The notes under the pieces: model-generated
Database searches by the model: none
Told to the model about the DNA's origin: nothing
The model's input: the letters and a program-made list of their open reading frames with translations, nothing else
Position numbers and translations under genes: made by a program
Assembly (NCBI RefSeq): GCF_051401765.1
Contig: NW_027480449.1
Location: 1,612,001-1,676,000 of the forward strand
Origin: Calliopsis andreniformis
Lineage: Eukaryota; Arthropoda; Insecta; Hymenoptera; Andrenidae
Length of the DNA stretch: 64,000 nt
Direction of reading: 5' to 3'
Shown here: one piece after another, positions 1 to 12,539 of the stretch
How positions within the stretch are numbered: position 1 is the stretch's first letter
Layout of the letters: every line of letters begins with the position of its first letter

Positions 1-1090
1 GGTTGAGGATGGAGGATGAGGGCTGAGGGTTGAGGATTGATGTTTGAGGACTGAGGACTGAGGATTGAGGATCGAGAGTTGAGGATTGAGGATTGAGGAT
101 TGAGGATTGAGGATTGAGAATTGAGGATTGATGATTGTGTGTTGAAGATTGAATATTGAGGATTGAAGATTGAGGATTGATGATTAAGTATTGAGGATGG
201 AGGATGAGGGCTGAGGGTTGGGGATTGAGGTTTGAGGACTGAGGACTGAGGATTGAGGATTGGGAATTGAGGATTGAGGGTTGAGGATTGAAGATTGAGG
301 ATTGGGTATTGAGGATTGAAGAATGAGGATTGAGGATTGAGGATTGAGGATTGAGGACTGAACGTTGAATATTGATGAATGAAGATTAACGATTGAGGAT
401 TGAGGGTTGTGAATTGAGGACGAGGACTGAGGGTTGAGTATTGACTCTTGAAGTCTGAGGACTGAGGATTGAGGATTGCGAATTGCGGATTGAAGATTGA
501 AGATTTAGGATTGGTTATTGAGGATTGTAGAATGAGGATTGAGGATTGAGGATTGAGGATTGAGGATTGAAAATTGAGTATTGAGGATTGAAGATTGAGG
601 ATTGAGGATTGAGGATTGAGGATTGAGGATTGAAGATTGAGTATTGAGGATTGAAGATTGAGGACTGAGGATTGAGGATTGAGGATTGAGGATTGAAGAT
701 TGAGGATTGAGGATTGATGATTGAGGATTGAGCATTGAGGATTGAACATTGAATATTGATGATTGAAGATTGAGGATTGAGGATTGAGGGTTGTGGATTG
801 TGGACGAGTACTGAGGGTTGAATATTGATGATTGAGGTCTGAGAATTGAGGATTGAGGATTGAAAATTGAGGATTGAGGATTGAGGAATGAGGATTGAGG
901 ATTGAAGATTGAGTATTGAGGATTGAATATTGAGGATTGAGATTTGATTATTGAATATTGTGGATTGAGTAGTGATCCATGAGGATTCAGGATATTCTAT
1001 TGTGTATTGAGAATTGAGGATTGATCGTTGAGTATTGAGGATTCATGGCTGAGGGTTGTGTGTTGAATATTGAGGGTTGAGGATTGAGGA
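1..1090. repeat. Partial higher-order copy, matches 2924-4013
   Basis: The variant-heptamer order follows 2924-4013 at a constant offset of 2,923 bases. It runs from the GATGGAGGATGAGGG stretch through TGAACGTTGAATATTGA (about 360) to the GATTCATGGCTGAGGG stretch (about 1041). A few substitutions separate the two, for example TGATGAATG here against TGACGAATG there. The left edge of the window cuts this copy, so the array continues upstream. Confidence 0.88.
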
Positions 1091-1251
1091 TTGAGGATTG
1101 AGGATTGAGGATTGAAGATTGAGTATTGATGATTGAATACTGAGGATTCAGGATTGAGGTTTGAGGATTGAGGATTGAGGATTGAGAATTGAGGATGAGG
1201 ACTGAGGGTTGAGGATTGAGGTTTGAGGAATGAGGATTGAGGGTTGAGGAT

Positions 1252-1739
1252 TGAGGGTTGAGGATTGAGGATTGAGGATTGAGGATTGAGGATTGGGAAT
1301 TGAATATTGAGTACTGAGTATTGAAGATTGAGGACTGAGGATTGAGTATTGAGAATGGAGGATGAGGGCTGAGGGTTGAGGATAGAGGTTTGAGTATTGA
1401 ATCCTGAGAATTCGGGATATTCTATTGAGTATTGTGAATTGAGGATTGATGGTCGAGTACTGAGGACTGAGGAATGAGGATTGAGGGTTGAGAATTGAGG
1501 GTTGAGGATTGAGGATTGAGGATTGAGGATTGAGGATTGGGAATTGAATATTGAGTACTGAGTATTGAAGATTGAGGACTGAGGATTGAGGATTGAGGAT
1601 GGAGGATGAGGGCTGAGGGTTGAGGATAGAGGTTTGAGTATTGAATCCTGAGAATTCGGGATATTCTATTGAGTATTGTGAATTGAGGATTGATGGTCGA
1701 GTACTGAGGACTGAGGATTGAGGATTGAAGGTTGAGTAT
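1252..1739. repeat. 244-base tandem duplication, two copies
   Basis: Two adjacent copies, roughly 1252-1495 and 1496-1739, share a block running from a GAGGGTTGAGG stretch to GTCGAGTACTGAGGACTGAGG. Marker GAATTCGGGATATTC occurs at 1408 and 1652, exactly 244 bases apart. The version with CGGG in place of CAGG was seen only here, so this pair is private to this part of the window. Exact junctions are uncertain by several heptamers. Confidence 0.85.
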
Positions 1740-2630
1740 TGAGGATTCAGAATTGAGGTTTGAGGGCTGAGTATTGAGGATTGAAGATTGAGTATTGAGG
1801 ATTGAAGATTGAGGTTTCAGGATTGAGGATTGAGGTTTGAGGATTGAGGATTGAGGATTGAAGATTGAGGATTGAGGATTGAGGATTGAGTATTGAGCAT
1901 TGAGGATTGAAGATTGAATATTGATGATTGAAGATTGAGGATTGAGGACTGAAAATTGCGGATTGAGGATTGAGGATTGAGGATTGAGGATTGAAGATTG
2001 GATATTGAGGATTGAAGATTGAGGATTGAGGATTGAGGATTGAGGATTGATGATTGAAGATTTTGTATTGAGTGTTGAATATTGAGGATCGAGGATTGAG
2101 GATTGAGGATTGAGGATTGAGGATTGAAGATTGAGGATTGGGGATTGAGGATTGGCGATTGAGGATTGAGTATTGAGAATTGAGGATTGATGGTTGAGTA
2201 TTGAGGATTCATGGCTGAGGGTTGTGTGTTGAATATTGAGGGTTGAGGATTGAGGATTGAGGATTGAGGATTGAGGATTGAAGATTGAGTATTGATGATT
2301 GAATATTGAGGATTGAGGATTGAGGTTTGAGGATTGAGGACGAGGACAGACGGTAGAGGATTGAGGTTTGAGGATTGAGGATTGAGGATTGAGGCCTGCG
2401 GATTGAGGATTGAGGATTGAGCATTGAGGATTGAAGATTGAAGACTGGGGATTGAGGATTGAAGATTGAGAACTAAGGATTGAAGATTGTGGATTGATGG
2501 ATCTAGGATTGGAGATTGATTATTGAGGATTGAAGATTGAGGATTGAGGATTGAGGATTGAGAATTGAGAATTGAGAATTGAGGATGAGGACTGAGGAAT
2601 GAGGTTTGAGGAATGAGGATTGAGGGTTGA

Positions 2631-4910
2631 GGATTGAGGGTTGAGGATTGAGGATTGAGGATTGAGTATTGAGGATTGCGGATGATGTCTGGGGGTTGAG
2701 GATTGAGGTTTGAGGACTGAGGACTGAGGATTGAGGACTGAGGATTGAGGATGGGTGCTGAGGGTCGGGGATTGAGGTTTGACGGCTGAGGACTGAGGAT
2801 TGAAGATTGAGGATTGAGTATTGAGGATTGAGGATTGAGGATTGAAGATTGAGTATTGAGGATTGAAGATTGAGGATTGAGTATTGAGGATTGAGGATTG
2901 AGGATTGAAGATTGAGGATTGAGGGTTGAGGATGGAGGATGAGGGCTGAGGGTTGAGGATTGATGTTTGAGGACTGAGGACTGAGGATTGAGGATCGAGA
3001 GTTGAGGATTGAGGATTGAGGATTGAGGATTGAGGATTGAGAATTGAGGATTGATGATTGAGTGTTGAAGATTGAATATTGAGGATTGAAGATTGAGGAT
3101 TGATGATTAAGTATTGAGGATGGAGGATGAGGGCTGAGGGTTGGGGATTGAGGTTTGAGGACTGAGGACTGAGGATTGAGGATTGGGAATTGAGGATTGA
3201 GGGTTGAGGATTGAAGATTGAGGATTGGGTATTGAGGATTGAGGAATGAGGATTGAGGATTGAGGATTGAGGATTGAGGACTGAACGTTGAATATTGACG
3301 AATGAAGATTAACGATTGAGGATTGAGGGTTGAGAATTGAGGACGAGGACTGAGGGTTGAGTATTGACTCTTGAAGTCTGAGGACTGAGGATTGAGGATT
3401 GCGAATTGAGGATTGAAGATTGAAGATTTAGGATTGGGTATTGAGGATTGTAGAATGAGGATTGAGGATTGAGGATTGAGGATTGAGGATTGAAAATTGA
3501 GTATTGAGGATTGAAGATTGAGGATTGAGGATTGAGGATTGAGGATTGAGGATTGAAGATTGAGTATTGAGGATTGAAGATTGAGTACTGAGGATTGAGG
3601 ATTGAGGATTGAGGGTTGAAGATTGAGGATTGAGGATTGATGATTGAGGATTGAGCATTGAGGATTGAACATTGAATATTGATGATTGAAGATTGAGGAT
3701 TGAGGATTGAGGGTTGTGGATTGTGGACGAGTACTGAGGGTTGAATATTGATGATTGAGGTCTGAGGATTGAGGATTGAGGATTGAAAATTGAGGATTGA
3801 GGATTGAGGAATGAGGATTGAGGATTGAAGATTGAGTATTGAGGATTGAATATTGAGGATTGAGATTTGATTATTGAATATTGTGGATTGAGTATTGAAC
3901 CATGAGGATTCTGGATATTCTATTGTGTATTGAGAATTGAGGATTGATCGTTGAGTATTGAGGATTCATGGCTGAGGGTTGTGTGTTGAATATTGAGGGT
4001 TGAGGATTGAGGATTGAGAATTGAGGATTCAGGATTGAAGATTGAGTATTGATGATTGAATACTGAGGATTGAGGATTGAGGTTTGAGGATTGAGGATTG
4101 AGGATTGAGAATTGAGGATGAGGACTGAGGGTTGAGGATTGAGGTTTGAGGAATGAGGATTGAGGGTTGAGGATTGAGGGTTGAGGATTGAGGATTGAGG
4201 ATTGAGGATTGAGGATTGAGGATTGAAGATTGGATATTGAGGATTGAAGATTGAGGATTGAGGATTGAGGATTGAGGATTGAGGATTGAGGATTGAGGAT
4301 TGAGTATTGAAGATTGAGTATTGATCACTGAGGATTGAGGATTGAGGTTTGAGGACTGTGGATTGAGGATTGAAGATTGAGTATTGAGGATTGATGGTTG
4401 AGGATTGAGGATTGAAGATTGGGGATCGAGGATTGAGTACTGATGATTGAGGATTGATGATAGAGGATTGAGGATTGAGGATTGGGTATTGAGGATTAAG
4501 CGTTGATGTTTGAGGACTGAGGGCTGAGGATTGAGGATTGAGGATTGAGGGATGAGGATTGAGGATTGAAGATTGAGGATTGGGGACTGAGGATTGAAGA
4601 TTCAGGATTGAGGATTGAGGATTGAGGATCTAGGATTGGAGATAGATTATTGAGGATTGAAGATTGAGGATTGATGATTGAGGATTTAGAATTGAGAATT
4701 GAGGATGAGGTCTGAGGGTTGAGGATTGAGGTTGAGAAATGAGGATTGAGGATTGAGGATTGAGGATTGAAGATTGAGTATTGAGAATTGAGGATTGAGG
4801 ATTGAGGATTGAGGATTGAGGATTGAGGATTGAGGATTGAGGACTGAGGGTTGAAGATTGAGGATTGGGTATTGAGGACTGAGCATTGAGGATTGAGGAT
4901 TGAGGATTGA
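2631..4910. repeat. 2,280-base tandem duplication, left copy
   Basis: This segment is repeated immediately downstream at 4911-7190 with a constant offset of 2,280. Markers include GATGATGTCTGGGGG (about 2681 and 4961), TTAACGATTGAGG (about 3309 and 5589) and ATCTAGGATTGGAGATAG (about 4628 and 6908). The two copies look almost base-for-base identical. Copies 2 and 3 of the 4.17-kb unit have this segment once, so the duplication is a derived, local event. Confidence 0.92.
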
Positions 4911-7190
4911 GGATTGAGGGTTGAGGATTGAGGATTGAGGATTGAGTATTGAGGATTGCGGATGATGTCTGGGGGTTGAGGATTGAGGTTTGAGGACTGA
5001 GGACTGAGGATTGAGGACTGAGGATTGAGGATGGGTGCTGAGGGTCGGGGATTGAGGTTTGACGGCTGAGGACTGAGGATTGAAGATTGAGGATTGAGTA
5101 TTGAGGATTGAGGATTGAGGATTGAAGATTGAGTATTGAGGATTGAAGATTGAGGATTGAGTATTGAGGATTGAGGATTGAGGATTGAAGATTGAGGATT
5201 GAGGGTTGAGGATGGAGGATGAGGGCTGAGGGTTGAGGATTGATGTTTGAGGACTGAGGACTGAGGATTGAGGATCGAGAGTTGAGGATTGAGGATTGAG
5301 GATTGAGGATTGAGGATTGAGAATTGAGGATTGATGATTGAGTGTTGAAGATTGAATATTGAGGATTGAAGATTGAGGATTGATGATTAAGTATTGAGGA
5401 TGGAGGATGAGGGCTGAGGGTTGGGGATTGAGGTTTGAGGACTGAGGACTGAGGATTGAGGATTGGGAATTGAGGATTGAGGGTTGAGGATTGAAGATTG
5501 AGGATTGGGTATTGAGGATTGAGGAATGAGGATTGAGGATTGAGGATTGAGGATTGAGGACTGAACGTTGAATATTGACGAATGAAGATTAACGATTGAG
5601 GATTGAGGGTTGAGAATTGAGGACGAGGACTGAGGGTTGAGTATTGACTCTTGAAGTCTGAGGACTGAGGATTGAGGATTGCGAATTGAGGATTGAAGAT
5701 TGAAGATTTAGGATTGGGTATTGAGGATTGTAGAATGAGGATTGAGGATTGAGGATTGAGGATTGAGGATTGAAAATTGAGTATTGAGGATTGAAGATTG
5801 AGGATTGAGGATTGAGGATTGAGGATTGAGGATTGAAGATTGAGTATTGAGGATTGAAGATTGAGTACTGAGGATTGAGGATTGAGGATTGAGGGTTGAA
5901 GATTGAGGATTGAGGATTGATGATTGAGGATTGAGCATTGAGGATTGAACATTGAATATTGATGATTGAAGATTGAGGATTGAGGATTGAGGGTTGTGGA
6001 TTGTGGACGAGTACTGAGGGTTGAATATTGATGATTGAGGTCTGAGGATTGAGGATTGAGGATTGAAAATTGAGGATTGAGGATTGAGGAATGAGGATTG
6101 AGGATTGAAGATTGAGTATTGAGGATTGAATATTGAGGATTGAGATTTGATTATTGAATATTGTGGATTGAGTATTGAACCATGAGGATTCTGGATATTC
6201 TATTGTGTATTGAGAATTGAGGATTGATCGTTGAGTATTGAGGATTCATGGCTGAGGGTTGTGTGTTGAATATTGAGGGTTGAGGATTGAGGATTGAGAA
6301 TTGAGGATTCAGGATTGAAGATTGAGTATTGATGATTGAATACTGAGGATTGAGGATTGAGGTTTGAGGATTGAGGATTGAGGATTGAGAATTGAGGATG
6401 AGGACTGAGGGTTGAGGATTGAGGTTTGAGGAATGAGGATTGAGGGTTGAGGATTGAGGGTTGAGGATTGAGGATTGAGGATTGAGGATTGAGGATTGAG
6501 GATTGAAGATTGGATATTGAGGATTGAAGATTGAGGATTGAGGATTGAGGATTGAGGATTGAGGATTGAGGATTGAGGATTGAGTATTGAAGATTGAGTA
6601 TTGATCACTGAGGATTGAGGATTGAGGTTTGAGGACTGTGGATTGAGGATTGAAGATTGAGTATTGAGGATTGATGGTTGAGGATTGAGGATTGAAGATT
6701 GGGGATCGAGGATTGAGTACTGATGATTGAGGATTGATGATAGAGGATTGAGGATTGAGGATTGGGTATTGAGGATTAAGCGTTGATGTTTGAGGACTGA
6801 GGGCTGAGGATTGAGGATTGAGGATTGAGGGATGAGGATTGAGGATTGAAGATTGAGGATTGGGGACTGAGGATTGAAGATTCAGGATTGAGGATTGAGG
6901 ATTGAGGATCTAGGATTGGAGATAGATTATTGAGGATTGAAGATTGAGGATTGATGATTGAGGATTTAGAATTGAGAATTGAGGATGAGGTCTGAGGGTT
7001 GAGGATTGAGGTTGAGAAATGAGGATTGAGGATTGAGGATTGAGGATTGAAGATTGAGTATTGAGAATTGAGGATTGAGGATTGAGGATTGAGGATTGAG
7101 GATTGAGGATTGAGGATTGAGGACTGAGGGTTGAAGATTGAGGATTGGGTATTGAGGACTGAGCATTGAGGATTGAGGATTGAGGATTGA
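4911..7190. repeat. 2,280-base tandem duplication, right copy
   Basis: Right-hand partner of 2631-4910. The left junction lies where a run of plain TTGAGGA heptamers after GAGCATTGAGG passes into GGGTTGAGGATTGAGG, so exchange probably occurred within a low-information consensus run. After about 7190 the order resumes with GAAGGTTGAATATTGATG, as it does after the single copy in the next 4.17-kb units (about 11358 and 15528). Confidence 0.92.
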
Positions 7191-8370
7191 AGGTTGAATA
7201 TTGATGAATGAAGATTAACGATTGAGGATTGAGTGTTGTGGATTGAGGACGAGGACTGAGGGTTGAGTATTGTTACTTGAGGTCTGAGGATTGAGGATTG
7301 AGGATTGAAGATTGAGGATTGAGGGTTAATGATTGAGGATTGAGCATTGAGGATTGAAGGCTGAATATTGATGATTGAAAGTTGAGGATTGAGGATTGAG
7401 AGTTGTGGATTGAGGACGAGTACTGAGGGTTCTATATTGATGATTGAGGTCTGAGGATTGAGGACTGAGGACTGAAAATTGAGGATTGAGGATTGAGGAT
7501 TGAGGATTGAGGATTGAAGATTGAGTATTGAGGATTTAAGATTGAGGATTGAGGATTGAGGATTGAGGATTGATGATTGAAGATTGTGTATTGATGATTG
7601 AAGATTGAGGATTGAGGATTGAGGATTGAGGGTGAGGATTGAGAATTGAGGATTGAGGATTGAAGTTGAGTATTGAGGATTGAAGATTGAGGATTGAGAT
7701 TTGATTATTGAATATTGTGGATTGAGTATTGAACCATGAGGATTCAGGATATTCTATTGTGTATTGATAATTGAGGATTGATCGTTGAGTATTGAGGATT
7801 CATGGCTGAGGGTTGTGATTTGAATATTGAGGGTTGAGTATTGGGGATTGAGGATTGAGGATTGAGGATTGAAGATTGAGTATTGATGATTGAATACTGA
7901 GGATTGAGGATTGAGGTTTGAGGATTGAGGACGAGGACTGACGGTAGAGGATTGAGGTTTGAGGTTTGAGGATTGAGGATTGAGGACTGAGGATTGAGGA
8001 TTGAGGATTAGGCATTGAGGATTGAAGATTGAAGACTGGGGATTGAGTATTGATGATTGAGAATTAAGGATTGAAGACTGTGGATTGAGGATCAAGGATT
8101 GGAGATTGATTATTGAGGATTGAAGATTGAGGATTGAGGATTGAGGATTGAGGATTGAGAATTGAGGATGAGGACTGAGGGTTGAGGATTGAGGATTGAG
8201 GATTGAGGATTGAAAATTGAGTATTGAGGATTGAAGATTGAGGATTGAGGATTGAGGATTGAGGATTGAGGATTGAAGATTGAGGATTGAAGATTGAGTA
8301 TTGAGGATTGAAGATTGAGGATTGAGGATTGAGTATTGAGGATTGAGGATTGAAGATTGAGGATTGAGGA

Positions 8371-11300
8371 TTGATGATTGAAGATTGAGGATTGAGGACT
8401 GAAAATTGCGGATTGAGGATTGAGGATTGAGGATTGAGGATTGAAGATTGGATATTGAGGATTGAAGATTGAGGATTGAGGATTGAGGATTGAGGATTGA
8501 TGATTGAAGATTTTGTATTGAGTGTTGATATTGAGGATCGAGGATTGAGGATTGAGGATTGAGGATTGAGGATTGAAGATTGAGGATTGGGGATTGAGGA
8601 TTGGCGATTGAGGATTGAGTATTGAGAATTGAGGATTGATGGTTGAGTATTGAGGATTCATGGCTGAGGGTTGTGTGTTGAATATTGAGGGTTGAGGATT
8701 GAGGATTGAGGATTGAGGATTGAGGATTGAAGATTGAGTATTGATGATTGAATATTGAGGATTGAGGATTGAGGTTTGAGGATTGAGGACGAGGACAGAC
8801 GGTAGAGGATTGAGGTTTGAGGATTGAGGATTGAGGATTGAGGCCTGCGGATTGAGGATTGAGGATTGAGCATTGAGGATTGAAGATTGAAGACTGGGGA
8901 TTGAGGATTGAAGATTGAGAACTAAGGATTGAAGATTGTGGATTGATGGATCTAGGATTGGAGATTGATTATTGAGGATTGAAGATTGAGGATTGAGGAT
9001 TGAGGATTGAGAATTGAGAATTGAGAATTGAGGATGAGGACTGAGGAATGAGGTTTGAGGAATGAGGATTGAGGGTTGAGGATTGAGGGTTGAGGATTGA
9101 GGATTGAGGATTGAGTATTGAGGATTGCGGATGATGTCTGGGGGTTGAGGATTGAGGTTTGAGGACTGAGGACTGAGGATTGAGGACTGAGGATTGAGGA
9201 TGGGTGCTGAGGGTCGGGGATTGAGGTTTGACGGCTGAGGACTGAGGATTGAAGATTGAGGATTGAGTATTGAGGATTGAGGATTGAGGATTGAAGATTG
9301 AGTATTGAGGATTGAAGATTGAGGATTGAGTATTGAGGATTGAGGATTGAGGATTGAAGATTGAGGATTGAGGGTTGAGGATGGAGGATGAGGGCTGAGG
9401 GTTGAGGATTGATGTTTGAGGACTGAGGACTGAGGATTGAGGATCGAGAGTTGAGGATTGAGGATTGAGGATTGAGGATTGAGGATTGAGAATTGAGGAT
9501 TGATGATTGAGTGTTGAAGATTGAATATTGAGGATTGAAGATTGAGGATTGATGATTAAGTATTGAGGATGGAGGATGAGGGCTGAGGGTTGGGGATTGA
9601 GGTTTGAGGACTGAGGACTGAGGATTGAGGATTGGGAATTGAGGATTGAGGGTTGAGGATTGAAGATTGAGGATTGGGTATTGAGGATTGAGGAATGAGG
9701 ATTGAGGATTGAGGATTGAGGATTGAGGACTGAACGTTGAATATTGACGAATGAAGATTAACGATTGAGGATTGAGGGTTGAGAATTGAGGACGAGGACT
9801 GAGGGTTGAGTATTGACTCTTGAAGTCTGAGGACTGAGGATTGAGGATTGCGAATTGAGGATTGAAGATTGAAGATTTAGGATTGGGTATTGAGGATTGT
9901 AGAATGAGGATTGAGGATTGAGGATTGAGGATTGAGGATTGAAAATTGAGTATTGAGGATTGAAGATTGAGGATTGAGGATTGAGGATTGAGGATTGAGG
10001 ATTGAAGATTGAGTATTGAGGATTGAAGATTGAGTACTGAGGATTGAGGATTGAGGATTGAGGGTTGAAGATTGAGGATTGAGGATTGATGATTGAGGAT
10101 TGAGCATTGAGGATTGAACATTGAATATTGATGATTGAAGATTGAGGATTGAGGATTGAGGGTTGTGGATTGTGGACGAGTACTGAGGGTTGAATATTGA
10201 TGATTGAGGTCTGAGGATTGAGGATTGAGGATTGAAAATTGAGGATTGAGGATTGAGGAATGAGGATTGAGGATTGAAGATTGAGTATTGAGGATTGAAT
10301 ATTGAGGATTGAGATTTGATTATTGAATATTGTGGATTGAGTATTGAACCATGAGGATTCTGGATATTCTATTGTGAATTGAGAATTGAGGATTGATCGT
10401 TGAGTATTGAGGATTCATGGCTGAGGGTTGTGTGTTGAATATTGAGGGTTGAGGATTGAGGATTGAGAATTGAGGATTCAGGATTGAAGATTGAGTATTG
10501 ATGATTGAATACTGAGGATTGAGGATTGAGGTTTGAGGATTGAGGATTGAGGATTGAGAATTGAGGATGAGGACTGAGGGTTGAGGATTGAGGTTTGAGG
10601 AATGAGGATTGAGGGTTGAGGATTGAGGGTTGAGGATTGAGGATTGAGGATTGAGGATTGAGGATTGAGGATTGAAGATTGGATATTGAGGATTGAAGAT
10701 TGAGGATTGAGGATTGAGGATTGAGGATTGAGGATTGAGGATTGAGGATTGAGTATTGAAGATTGAGTATTGATCACTGAGGATTGAGGATTGAGGTTTG
10801 AGGACTGTGGATTGAGGATTGAAGATTGAGTATTGAGGATTGATGGTTGAGGATTGAGGATTGAAGATTGGGGATCGAGGATTGAGTACTGATGATTGAG
10901 GATTGATGATAGAGGATTGAGGATTGAGGATTGGGTATTGAGGATTAAGCGTTGATGTTTGAGGACTGAGGGCTGAGGATTGAGGATTGAGGATTGAGGG
11001 ATGAGGATTGAGGATTGAAGATTGAGGATTGGGGACTGAGGATTGAAGATTCAGGATTGAGGATTGAGGATTGAGGATCTAGGATTGGAGATAGATTATT
11101 GAGGATTGAAGATTGAGGATTGATGATTGAGGATTTAGAATTGAGAATTGAGGATGAGGTCTGAGGGTTGAGGATTGAGGTTGAGAAATGAGGATTGAGG
11201 ATTGAGGATTGAGGATTGAAGATTGAGTATTGAGAATTGAGGATTGAGGATTGAGGATTGAGGATTGAGGATTGAGGATTGAGGATTGAGGACTGAGGGT

Positions 11301-12539
11301 TGAAGATTGAGGATTGGGTATTGAGGACTGAGCATTGAGGATTGAGGATTGAGGATTGAAGGTTGAATATTGATGAATGAAGATTAACGATTGAGGATTG
11401 AGTGTTGTGGATTGAGGACGAGGACTGAGGGTTGAGTATTGTTACTTGAGGTCTGAGGATTGAGGATTGAGGATTGAAGATTGAGGATTGAGGGTTAATG
11501 ATTGAGGATTGAGCATTGAGGATTGAAGGCTGAATATTGATGATTGAAAGTTGAGGATTGAGGATTGAGAGTTGTGGATTGAGGACGAGTACTGAGGGTT
11601 CTATATTGATGATTGAGGTCTGAGGATTGAGGACTGAGGACTGAAAATTGAGGATTGAGGATTGAGGATTGAGGATTGAGGATTGAAGATTGAGTATTGA
11701 GGATTTAAGATTGAGGATTGAGGATTGAGGATTGAGGATTGATGATTGAAGATTGTGTATTGATGATTGAAGATTGAGGATTGAGGATTGAGGATTGAGG
11801 GTGAGGATTGAGAATTGAGGATTGAGGATTGAAGTTGAGTATTGAGGATTGAAGATTGAGGATTGAGATTTGGTTATTGAATATTGTGGATTGAGTATTG
11901 AACCATGAGGATTCAGGATATTCTATTGTGTATTGATAATTGAGGATTGATCGTTGAGTATTGAGGATTCATGGCTGAGGGTTGTGATTTGAATATTGAG
12001 GGTTGAGTATTGGGGATTGAGGATTGAGGATTGAGGATTGAAGATTGAGTATTGATGATTGAATACTGAGGATTGAGGATTGAGGTTTGAGGATTGAGGA
12101 CGAGGACTGACGGTAGAGGATTGAGGTTTGAGGTTTGAGGATTGAGGATTGAGGACTGAGGATTGAGGATTGAGGATTAGGCATTGAGGATTGAAGATTG
12201 AAGACTGGGGATTGAGTATTGATGATTGAGAATTAAGGATTGAAGACTGTGGATTGAGGATCAAGGATTGGAGATTGATTATTGAGGATTGAAGATTGAG
12301 GATTGAGGATTGAGGATTGAGGATTAAGAATTGAGGATGAGGACTGAGGGTTGAGGATTGAGGATTGAGGATTGAGGATTGAAAATTGAGTATTGAGGAT
12401 TGAAGATTGAGGATTGAGGATTGAGGATTGAGGATTGAGGATTGAAGATTGAGGATTGAAGATTGAGTATTGAGGATTGAAGATTGAGGATTGAGGATTG
12501 AGTATTGAGGATTGAGGATTGAAGATTGAGGATTGAGGA
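8371..12539. repeat. 4.17-kb higher-order unit, copy 2
   Basis: A 4,169-base unit aligned to 12540-16709 almost without difference. It is one base shorter because of a single-base deletion near 8526 (GTGTTGATATTG, against GTGTTGAATATTG at about 2070 and 12694). That deletion breaks the heptamer register locally and shows that indels are tolerated, as expected for non-coding DNA. Unlike copy 1, it has a single 2,280-type segment. Confidence 0.93.

Larger units (their letters stand above)
1921..8370. repeat. 4.17-kb higher-order unit, copy 1 (enlarged to 6.45 kb)
   Basis: First of three head-to-tail copies of a unit of about 4,170 bases. Its start is marked by TTGATGATTGAAGATTGAGG followed by GAAAATTGCGG, seen again at 8371 and 12540. 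The first part aligns with copy 2 at offset 6,449-6,450, which is 4,169/4,170 plus the 2,280 bases of an internal tandem duplication. The GACAGACGG marker near 2345 and the TGTCTGGGGG marker near 2687 recur in the later copies. Before 1921 the heptamer order no longer matches. Confidence 0.9.
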
